NCBI GenBank assembly: GCA_937967535.1
Contig: CALCMV010000446.1
Location: 1 to 5,439 of the forward strand
Length of the DNA stretch: 5,439 nt
DNA from: an uncultured Saprospiraceae bacterium
Lineage (GTDB): Bacteria > Bacteroidota > Bacteroidia > Chitinophagales > Saprospiraceae
Reading direction: 5' to 3'
How positions within the stretch are numbered: the stretch's first letter is position 1; the number at the start of each line of letters is the position of its first letter. Shown piece by piece: positions 1 through 5,292 of the stretch. The position numbers were made by a program, and so were the translations under genes. The notes under the pieces are model-generated. The model did no database searches. It had not been told where the DNA came from and worked only from the letters and a program-made list of their open reading frames with translations.

Positions 1-783
1 CCTTCTCTCAAATCAAGACTCAAAATAGTACGCACACATAATATTGAAGCGGATTATTATGCAAATTTGGCGAATTTGGAAAGTAATTTTCTCAAAAAAA
101 TATATTTTAATATAGAAAGTAAAAAATTGCGTAACTTTGAGAAAAAAACACTGCAATACGCCGACCATATTCTTGCTATCTCGCCGAATGATGCGGCTTG
201 GTTTCGGAAGCGATTTGAACAAGTATATTATGTGCCTGCCTTTCATCCGAATGAAGAAGTCAATATTTTAGAAGGAAAGGGCGAATACATCCTTTTTCAT
301 GGCGATTTGAGTGTAAAAGATAATGCGAATGCAGCTTTTTTTTTAATTAAAAATATTTTCACAAAAATAAAAAAAACGTTCATTATCGCAGGTTTAAATC
401 CGCCGGAAGCACTCATTAATGAAGTAAAAAAACATCCACATATTACTTTAAAAATAAACGTTTTGCAAAGCGAAATGAATGATTTGATACAGCAAGCACA
501 GATTAATTTGTTGTATACTTTTCATTCATCAGGCATGAAACTAAAACTGCTCAACGCACTCTATCGCGGACGTTTCTGCCTAGTCAATTCTGCAATGGTG
601 CAAAATACAGGAATGGAAAGCCTCTGCCATATAGCCGATACGCCCGACGATTTGATAAGGGCAATTCAAACTGTTCAGTGTCTTGATTTCACAGAAAATC
701 TTATCGAAAAACGTCGTCAATCACTCAATAAGCAATTTTCAAACTTGACAAATGCTCAAATAACTTATAAATTGATTGATTGA
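1..783 (+). CDS. Glycosyltransferase, GT4-like, 5'-truncated by window edge
   Basis: The frame is open from base 1 to the TGA at 781-783, giving 260 visible residues. The TTG at 67 is only an internal codon, because the bases before it encode RTHNIEADYY, a stretch typical of the N-terminal half of Bacteroidota group 1 glycosyltransferases (R-x-HNIE-x-x-YY). The middle holds ADHILAISPNDAAWF, the usual region before the domain linker, and ILFHGDLSVKDN, the start of the second Rossmann-like domain. Near the C terminus are SSGMKLKLLNALYRGR and NTGMESLC, which take the place of the classic GT4 E-x7-E loop; the second Glu appears as Asn in LLNAL. The predicted role is transfer of a nucleotide-activated sugar during cell-surface polysaccharide or glycoconjugate synthesis in the cytoplasm; donor and acceptor cannot be told. 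The N-terminal acceptor domain is mostly missing only because the window begins there. No signal peptide or membrane segment is seen in the visible part. Confidence 0.8.
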   Translation, partial: PSLKSRLKIVRTHNIEADYYANLANLESNFLKKIYFNIESKKLRNFEKKTLQYADHILAISPNDAAWFRKRFEQVYYVPAFHPNEEVNILEGKGEYILFHGDLSVKDNANAAFFLIKNIFTKIKKTFIIAGLNPPEALINEVKKHPHITLKINVLQSEMNDLIQQAQINLLYTFHSSGMKLKLLNALYRGRFCLVNSAMVQNTGMESLCHIADTPDDLIRAIQTVQCLDFTENLIEKRRQSLNKQFSNLTNAQITYKLID

Positions 784-794
784 TTGATTGATTG
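771..794. repeat. (ATTG)6 microsatellite across the glycosyltransferase stop
   Basis: Six perfect copies of ATTG start in the last three sense codons and contain the stop codon at 781-783. Because the unit is four bases long and carries TGA, every reading frame meets a stop within twelve bases, so a gain or loss of units would hardly change the protein. Two copies of TGTATGAT follow at 801-816. The tract is a likely length polymorphism, not a phase-variation switch. Confidence 0.9.
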
Positions 795-821
795 TGAAAT
801 TGTATGATTGTATGATTGCAG

Positions 822-898
822 AATAATTTACACAACAACTCAACAACACACCAACACTACAACACAACACTACAACAACTCAACAACACAATTTTTAT
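822..898 (+). promoter_or_regulatory. G-free, CAA-rich 5' leader of the protease gene
   Basis: From 822 through 900 the plus strand has no G at all; the first G is the third base of the ATG at 899-901. Most of the tract is built of CAA, CAAC and CACAA units, and a 19-nt block (acaacaactcaacaacaca) occurs twice, at 832-850 and 872-890, 40 bases apart. An RNA without G can make almost no stable pairs with itself, so this would be an unstructured leader. No Shine-Dalgarno sequence is present, as usual in Bacteroidota; the start is preceded by ATTTTTAT. A promoter could lie just upstream (TTG at 800-802 and TAATTTA at 824-830 weakly resemble the -33 TTG and -7 TAnnTTTG boxes), but that match is poor. 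The transcript start is unknown, so calling it a leader is inference. Confidence 0.5.
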
Positions 899-3292
899 AT
901 GAAGAAACTATCACTACTCCTCGCCCTGCTATGTTCCTCTGCTTTTCTATTTGCTCAAATCAGTCAATATGGTACGCCGCCGAGTTTTGAACTCAGCGAT
1001 AAAAATTTCGATAAATTGGATGCTGAAATATTGCCTTCGATTGATATAGATGCCATAAGCAATCAATCGGAAAAAGACGGTACATTTTATCGTATCGGTC
1101 AGCAAATTCCGGTGAATTATCATCTGTTTAATTCCGGTAAATGGCAGACACTTGATGATGGCAGCCGTATATGGCGACTCAAAATTCAGGCAGATGATGG
1201 TGCGAAAGCCTTGAATCCGTATTTCGATGATTTTTATTTGCCGCAGGGCAGTCAATTATTTGTCTATAATGAAGATAAAACGGCTGTTTTGGGGGCATTT
1301 ACACATCATAATAATCATGAATCCGGTCTATTTGCCATTGGTCATTTGCCCGATGATAATATGATTTTGGAGTACCACGAAGCTGCCAATATCGGAGATG
1401 AAGCACGACTGAGTATTTCTCATATCGGCTACACATTTAGAGGCGTACAATCGCTCAAAAATCCTGACGATTTTGGTGATTCGGGAGCTTGTGAAATCAA
1501 TGTAAATTGCTCACCTGAAGGCGACGACTGGCAGGATGAAAAGAACGCTTCCGTGCGTATTTTGGTCATAGCAGGCGGTTTTTCGGGTTGGTGTAGCGGT
1601 TCGATGGTCAATAATGTACGCGAAGATTGTACCCCTTATATGCTGACAGCAATGCACTGTGGATTGGATTTTTCCTCCGGCGAATTTGTCAGCGAAGCAG
1701 ACCTCAATCAATGGGTTTTTTACTACAATTATGAATCGCCCGACTGCGAAAATCCTGCTACTGAAGGTACACTTGCCAGTCAATCTGTAACAGGGGCTTC
1801 ACTGGTCGCAGATAGCAATGACAGTGGCGGCAATACCGGTTCTGATTTCGCTTTATTAGAACTCAATAATACGCCACCGGACGATTATAATGTCTATTAT
1901 TTGGGTTGGAATAATGAGGATGTATCGAGCAATGAAGGCGTAACAATTCACCATCCCGTAGGCGATATTATGAAAATTTCGGCCTATAGTGCTGCACTGG
2001 TTTCGACTTCGTGGTTGGGGCTTGCGCCGGACTCACATTGGGAGGTCGTTTGGTCGCCTACCACCAATGGTTTTGGCGTAACCGAAGGTGGTTCGTCAGG
2101 CTGTCCGATTTTCAATAACGATGGCGAACTGATAGGTACACTAACAGGCGGCGGCGCATCCTGCTTCAATCAGACAGCACCCGACCAGTACGGCAAATTT
2201 GCCTATCACTGGGCTTCCAACGGCACAGAACCGGAGCGACAACTCGCCATCTGGCTCGACCCCGACGGCACAGGCGCGACCTCGCTCGCAGGTACATACG
2301 CCCCTTGCGAAGGCGACCCGCCACCACCCAATGAATGTAACGGACAACCCGCCCCCCAAGTCGCCATACAATCACAAAACGGCGGATGTAGTGCCAACTC
2401 CGGCAGCCTCACCGCCACCGCTTCGGGTGGTACAGCCCCTTACACCTATGTTTGGAGCAATGGCGAAACAACTTCTGCTATAGGTGGTTTGTCGATGGGT
2501 ACTTACACCCTTACAGTCACAGATGCCAACAACTGTACAGTAGTTTCTTCCGCCCCTCTTGAGGTGGGAGGCGGTATCGAACTTTCGTTGAGTCATAATT
2601 CCGATATTTTTGTAAGTTGTCACGGCGATAGCGACGCCGATGTATATGTTATCGTATGGAATGCTGTCCAACCCGTCAGTTTTCTCTGGAATACAGGAGA
2701 TACCAACGAAGATATTGGTGATTTAGGACCCGGAACATACACGCTCCTAGCCACTGATGCCAACGGCTGCTCTGCTGTAATCACTGCTGAAGTATTTGAG
2801 CCGGATGAATTGGAACTCATTCCGACATCGTTTCCCTCTTCGGGCAACGACGGGGTAGCAGCAGTCAATGTACAAGGTGGTACACCACCTTATCAGTATC
2901 AATGGAGTACAGGCGACACTACCCAAATCGCCAATGGACTTCCCGTAGGCAATTATTCTGTAACAGTAACAGATGACAATGGCTGTACCATCACCGACAA
3001 TGTATCGGTAGACATATTTACCAATACAATAAATCTGGAAAATCTGACACATTTTGAATTATCGCCCAATCCATCTAAGGGACAATTTAGAGTGGATGCT
3101 CATTTCGATACTTATCAAGAATTTAGTACATTTGTATTCAATACGCTCGGACAAACCATAACAGAAATACACACAGCAGGCAAAATGCTCTCTGTTCCTA
3201 TTGACATTAGCGGGCAAAATAAAGGCACATATTTTGTTGTTATTCAGACAGATAAAGGACAAGCAGTTCGAAAATTACTATTGAATGAGTGA
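899..3292 (+). CDS. Secreted lysyl endopeptidase-like serine protease with SprB repeats and T9SS sorting domain
   Basis: This 797-residue protein is predicted to be exported by Sec, carried across the outer membrane by the type IX secretion system, and to cut proteins, probably after lysine. A signal peptide covers residues 1-19 (MKKLSLLLALL, ending in FAQ). Residues 20 to about 192 look like a propeptide. The catalytic domain runs from about 193 to 467: His253 (LTAMHC), Asp316 (GSDFALLEL) and Ser400 (GGSSGCP) form the triad. Compared from memory with Achromobacter protease I, the six disulfide cysteines match (198/422, 204/283, 232/254). Asp429 in DQYG sits where Asp225 gives lysine specificity. 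Trp372 matches Trp169, while the stacking His210 is Thr416. Two extra cysteines are 244 and 402. A Pro-rich linker (about 473-477), three SprB repeats (487-705) and a type A sorting domain (about 717-797, SPNPSKGQF, GTYFV, RKLLLNE) follow. The ATG at 899 is chosen because it gives an intact signal peptide. A terminator lies 119 bases after the stop, suggesting a single-gene transcript. Confidence 0.9.
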   Translation: MKKLSLLLALLCSSAFLFAQISQYGTPPSFELSDKNFDKLDAEILPSIDIDAISNQSEKDGTFYRIGQQIPVNYHLFNSGKWQTLDDGSRIWRLKIQADDGAKALNPYFDDFYLPQGSQLFVYNEDKTAVLGAFTHHNNHESGLFAIGHLPDDNMILEYHEAANIGDEARLSISHIGYTFRGVQSLKNPDDFGDSGACEINVNCSPEGDDWQDEKNASVRILVIAGGFSGWCSGSMVNNVREDCTPYMLTAMHCGLDFSSGEFVSEADLNQWVFYYNYESPDCENPATEGTLASQSVTGASLVADSNDSGGNTGSDFALLELNNTPPDDYNVYYLGWNNEDVSSNEGVTIHHPVGDIMKISAYSAALVSTSWLGLAPDSHWEVVWSPTTNGFGVTEGGSSGCPIFNNDGELIGTLTGGGASCFNQTAPDQYGKFAYHWASNGTEPERQLAIWLDPDGTGATSLAGTYAPCEGDPPPPNECNGQPAPQVAIQSQNGGCSANSGSLTATASGGTAPYTYVWSNGETTSAIGGLSMGTYTLTVTDANNCTVVSSAPLEVGGGIELSLSHNSDIFVSCHGDSDADVYVIVWNAVQPVSFLWNTGDTNEDIGDLGPGTYTLLATDANGCSAVITAEVFEPDELELIPTSFPSSGNDGVAAVNVQGGTPPYQYQWSTGDTTQIANGLPVGNYSVTVTDDNGCTITDNVSVDIFTNTINLENLTHFELSPNPSKGQFRVDAHFDTYQEFSTFVFNTLGQTITEIHTAGKMLSVPIDISGQNKGTYFVVIQTDKGQAVRKLLLNE
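2357..3013 (+). repeat. Three SprB-type repeats encoded in the protease gene
   Basis: Residues 487-553, 560-632 and 637-705 are tandem copies of the SprB repeat (Pfam family PF13573), which occurs in Bacteroidota adhesins and secreted enzymes. Each has a G-x-x-PY-x-Y-x-W-type core followed by a G-x-Y-x-x-x-x-TD-x-N-x-C end. The core Trp (519, 597, 669) and the closing Cys (546, 624, 696) are exactly 27 residues apart in all three. Copies 1 and 2 also have an early Cys (497, 574) 22-23 residues before the Trp, able to pair with the closing one; copy 3 lacks it. Copies 1 and 3 are still similar at DNA level (GGTGGTACA at 2425 and 2876). They probably act as a rigid stalk or binding module at the cell surface. 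Confidence 0.85.
3047..3289 (+). other. T9SS type A C-terminal sorting domain of the protease
   Basis: The last 80 or so residues have the type A pattern: SPNPSKGQFRV near residue 722, a FNTLGQ-type turn near 747, NKGTYFV near 774, and a basic then hydrophobic end (AVRKLLLNE). In this family the domain directs passage through the T9SS pore and is normally cut off, with the passenger released or attached to surface lipopolysaccharide. Which fate applies here cannot be read from the sequence. Confidence 0.88.
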
Positions 3293-3297
3293 TTTTT

Positions 3298-3366
3298 GAT
3301 TTTTGATTGATTCGCACAGCGAATTTTTATACATAAATTTTGCTCCGCCAAATTTAATCAAAAATC
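3298..3366. repeat. Nested inverted repeats after the protease gene
   Basis: An 11-bp perfect inverted repeat (gatttttgatt at 3298-3308, aatcaaaaatc at 3356-3366) encloses two smaller hairpins: attcgc-aca-gcgaat at 3310-3324, followed by five T, and aaattt/aaattt at 3335-3340 and 3350-3355 around tgctccgcc. In RNA this would give a three-stem, cloverleaf-like fold. The first inner hairpin with its T run could act as a weak terminator or as a 3' end protecting the protease mRNA. It may also be a copy of a dispersed intergenic repeat; the window alone cannot decide. Confidence 0.6.
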
Positions 3367-3410
3367 CTAAAATCGCTAATTTGACATAAGTTGTTTTCAT
3401 CGTTCATAAC

Positions 3411-3444
3411 AGCCTCAATCGGCTTCGTCGATTGGGGCTTTTTT
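3411..3444 (+). terminator. Rho-independent terminator for the protease transcript
   Basis: The arms agcctcaatcg (3411-3421) and cgattggggct (3429-3439) pair over 11 bp with one G-T wobble, around a 7-base loop (gcttcgt), and run straight into six T (3439-3444). There is no T run on the other strand, so it works for plus-strand transcripts only. It ends the protease unit and shows that the following gene needs its own promoter. Confidence 0.88.
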
Positions 3445-3534
3445 GTCGGATTGCGGTTGGGTGGGTCAATCAAAAATGATTCATTTAAATTTTCCCGACA
3501 ACTAACTTCCACTTGTCACATTGCATTGTTTACT

Positions 3535-4149
3535 ATGAAAACTTTAACTAATCTTATATTAATTATTGCCCTAATATTTGGCGGCGCGATTTATCTGGGC
3601 TACCTTTCTGTGGAGGACTTGAAAAATGTGGTCTTGGGCGAAGTGACGATGGGCGAAACCAAACACAAATATACCGAAGCGGATTTCAAGCAGGTTTTTG
3701 ATTTGATTGTAGGAGAAGTCGAAGTTACGGACACCTCTAGCACGGCTTTTGAGCGTAGCAATCCGCTTTGCGACAAAGCCTATGTAGTGCATACTGCCGA
3801 CGCGGTATTGAAGTACGAAGTCAAAACAACCGACGACTTGTTTTTTGTGGATGTGGATAATATGACCTATTTTATTTCCGATAAATTGGGGGTCACTTAC
3901 TACGAAACCAATCGCAGTAACCAAACGGCAATCAAAGAAAGTAACTGCATCAAAGCCCGCGACATCAAATCTGAAGATATTGACCGCACCCGCCAAATTG
4001 CCGAAGCCGACTTCCGCGACGCTGTGGCTTCGAGCAATAAAATCATTGAAGCCAATCGCCGTTTTGATATGGTAAAACGTGAATTAATCAGCAGTTTTGA
4101 AAAATTAGGTTTTCGGGAAATTATACCGGAGAATACTTTTAATGATTAA
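3535..4149 (+). CDS. Membrane-anchored protein of unknown function, possibly DUF4230-like
   Basis: The product has 204 residues. Residues 4-24 form one hydrophobic helix (LTNLILIIALIFGGAIYLGYL) that is probably an uncleaved N-terminal anchor, leaving the rest outside the cytoplasm. A beta-rich middle section (about 82-125, including KYEVKTTDDLFFVDVDNMTY) is followed by a charged helix (about 143-190) ending in FEKLGFREI. This order (anchor, strand pair with a VDVD turn, long helix, LG-x-x-x-I end) recalls DUF4230 proteins, but the likeness is judged by eye and is weak. Cys79 and Cys138 could form a disulfide. An open frame reaches back to 3391, but it would run through the terminator at 3411-3444; the ATG at 3535 directly precedes the membrane helix and is preferred. 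No Shine-Dalgarno sequence is seen. TAAATTTT at 3486-3493 resembles a -7 box, but no TTG stands at the right distance. The gene converges on the esterase gene. Function is unknown. Confidence 0.75.
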   Translation: MKTLTNLILIIALIFGGAIYLGYLSVEDLKNVVLGEVTMGETKHKYTEADFKQVFDLIVGEVEVTDTSSTAFERSNPLCDKAYVVHTADAVLKYEVKTTDDLFFVDVDNMTYFISDKLGVTYYETNRSNQTAIKESNCIKARDIKSEDIDRTRQIAEADFRDAVASSNKIIEANRRFDMVKRELISSFEKLGFREIIPENTFND

Positions 4150-4184
4150 TTTTTTTTAATGGTTAATGGTTAATGATTAATTTG
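4139..4184. repeat. Left heptamer array (TTAATGR), arm of a 29-bp inverted repeat
   Basis: TTAATGA at 4139-4145 contains the last codons of the upstream gene (aat gat taa). After the T run come TTAATGG at 4156-4162 and 4163-4169 and TTAATGA at 4170-4176. Bases 4156-4184 are the reverse complement of 4450-4478 except at three positions, and those three would be G-U wobbles in a plus-strand RNA; the innermost 15 bp (4170-4184) are perfect. Confidence 0.8.
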
Positions 4185-4467
4185 TAGGATGCGAGGTAAA
4201 TGCTTTTATTAATTATAATTATTTAAATATGTTTACCAAATTGAGTATTGAGTGCTTTTTGATTATTAATTAAATGTAATTATAATTTGTATTGATTTAA
4301 AATTTAATTATTTACAAAAATAAAAATAAATAAATAAATAAATAACTCGCGTTCGATTTGTAATTTTTAATTTAGTTAGCACATTTATTTTTATATAATA
4401 TTTTATTTATTTTAAAATAATTAAAATTAAAAACAAGTATATGCGTTCTCAAATTAATCATTAATCA
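4150..4467. other. AT-rich spacer between convergent genes, no gene seen
   Basis: About 320 bases of very AT-rich DNA separate the two convergent stop codons. I see no credible open frame, RNA gene or GC-rich terminator hairpin in it. It does hold an eight-T run (4150-4157), two copies of the palindrome AATTATAATT (4211-4220 and 4278-4287), five copies of AAAT (4324-4343) and one small GC-containing patch near 4346-4355 (actcgcgttc). Heptamer arrays bound it on both sides. Confidence 0.75.
4324..4345. repeat. (AAAT)5 microsatellite
   Basis: Five perfect AAAT units (4324-4343) plus two further A, inside the AT-rich spacer. It is probably a neutral length-variable tract with no visible link to a gene. 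Confidence 0.85.
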
Positions 4468-4486
4468 TTAATCGTTAATCATTAAT
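4450..4486. repeat. Right heptamer array (TTAATCA), overlapping the esterase 3' end
   Basis: Copies of TTAATCA/TTAATCG stand at 4454-4460, 4461-4467, 4468-4474 and 4475-4481, with a partial copy at 4482-4486. The last residues of the esterase (KLMIND) and its stop codon are read from this array on the minus strand. The array is the partner arm of the left one and lies 265 bases from it. Confidence 0.8.
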
Positions 4487-5217
4487 TTTATCCATTTCTG
4501 AAAATCCATAATATTTTCCCGACTAATAGTATGCGCTATTTCGTAGCTGTGAAAATTGGCATTGATGCCCATTTTCTCCAAAAAATCCTTATCAGAAAGT
4601 GCGTCCGAAAAAGACAATACGCGGTCTTTTTTGCCATGTGAAATAAAAACGGATAGCTTCGATAATTCGCTTTTACCTGCCAATTTTTCTTTTACCCAAT
4701 CGGGAATATTTCCGCTAAATGATGCGATGCCTTTTACCTTATCGGGCTGCGTCAAACCCACACTATACGACATCATTGCGCCCTGACTAAATCCGCCTAT
4801 ATATACGCGCTCTGCATCCGCATTATACACCTGTACGAGTTGCTCAATAAAGTCAATCAGCATCTTACGACTTTCTTCTGCCTGCTTGGTATCAATGATG
4901 GGGCTACCCGCCGTATTCGGCTGATAATCATACCATTTATAACGTCCGCCACCTTCATCGAAAGGCGCACGTACAGAAACCACCAACAGCCGTTCATCCA
5001 ACATCGGCGCAATGGCAAACAAGTCATCCTCATTGCTTCGCAAACCATGTAACAAAAGCAACATAGGTGCTTTTCCATTCGATATTTTCGGCTGACGAAC
5101 CTTGTGTTCCATCAAAAAATGAGCTTTGACGGTTTCGGATTTTGTAGAAGGAGCTTGTACACAGGCTTGCGACCAAATTAACGTAAAGAACAAATAAATA
5201 TAAAATAATTTTTTCAT
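4468..5217 (-). CDS. Exported phospholipase/carboxylesterase-family alpha/beta hydrolase
   Basis: The 249-residue product belongs to the carboxylesterase/phospholipase alpha/beta hydrolase family (PF02230 type). Seen landmarks: the oxyanion-hole stretch LLLHGLRSNEDDL (about 54-66), the nucleophile elbow GFSQG with Ser144, the acid Asp198 in SHGKKDRV, and His229 in YEIAHTIS. Spacing and total length fit the family (about 220 residues) plus an export signal. It should hydrolyse carboxylic or lysophospholipid esters; the substrate is unknown. Residues 1-18 are a signal sequence (MKKLFYIYLFFTLIW, then SQA). The cut could be by signal peptidase I after Ala18, or Cys19 could be lipidated; SQAC is a poor lipobox, so I favour a periplasmic protein without excluding a lipoprotein. 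Most family members are cytoplasmic, so export is a difference. The ATG at 5217 gives the full signal peptide; no Shine-Dalgarno sequence is seen. The stop codon lies in a heptamer array, and the 147-nt palindrome begins 75 bases upstream of the start. Confidence 0.88.
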   Translation of the reverse strand: MKKLFYIYLFFTLIWSQACVQAPSTKSETVKAHFLMEHKVRQPKISNGKAPMLLLLHGLRSNEDDLFAIAPMLDERLLVVSVRAPFDEGGGRYKWYDYQPNTAGSPIIDTKQAEESRKMLIDFIEQLVQVYNADAERVYIGGFSQGAMMSYSVGLTQPDKVKGIASFSGNIPDWVKEKLAGKSELSKLSVFISHGKKDRVLSFSDALSDKDFLEKMGINANFHSYEIAHTISRENIMDFQKWIKLMIND

Positions 5218-5292
5218 GTATTGTTTTAGATTTTGACCGAGTAAATTTTGAATTTTAAATGAAACAAAGTACTGAAAATTATTATTATTTTT

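Noticed and set aside
67..783. Glycosyltransferase starting at the TTG at 67
   Set aside because: The frame is open to base 1 and the residues before 67 carry the family's R-x-HNIE motif, so the gene is cut by the window edge.
771..794. Phase-variation switch of the glycosyltransferase
   Set aside because: The repeat lies in the last codons, and stops occur in every frame of the array, so slippage would change only a few terminal residues.
2199..2483. 94-residue plus-strand frame inside the protease gene
   Set aside because: It is a shadow frame kept open by the local GC-rich codon use; it has no recognisable domain and the overlapping protease frame is clearly real.
3391..3534. N-terminal extension of the small membrane protein from a TTG at 3391
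   Set aside because: The extension would be translated through the terminator hairpin at 3411-3444 and would bury the membrane helix. The ATG at 3535 gives a normal N terminus.
3571..3996. 141-residue minus-strand frame opposite the small membrane protein
   Set aside because: The plus-strand frame has a convincing membrane helix and amphipathic helix; the opposite frame shows no motif and no start context of its own.
4454..4486. CRISPR-like array
   Set aside because: The units are 7 bases in direct contact with no spacers; they are a simple tandem repeat.
5265..5271. Promoter -7 box for the esterase (TACTTTG on the minus strand)
   Set aside because: It is one base short of TAnnTTTG and has no TTG at the expected distance upstream.
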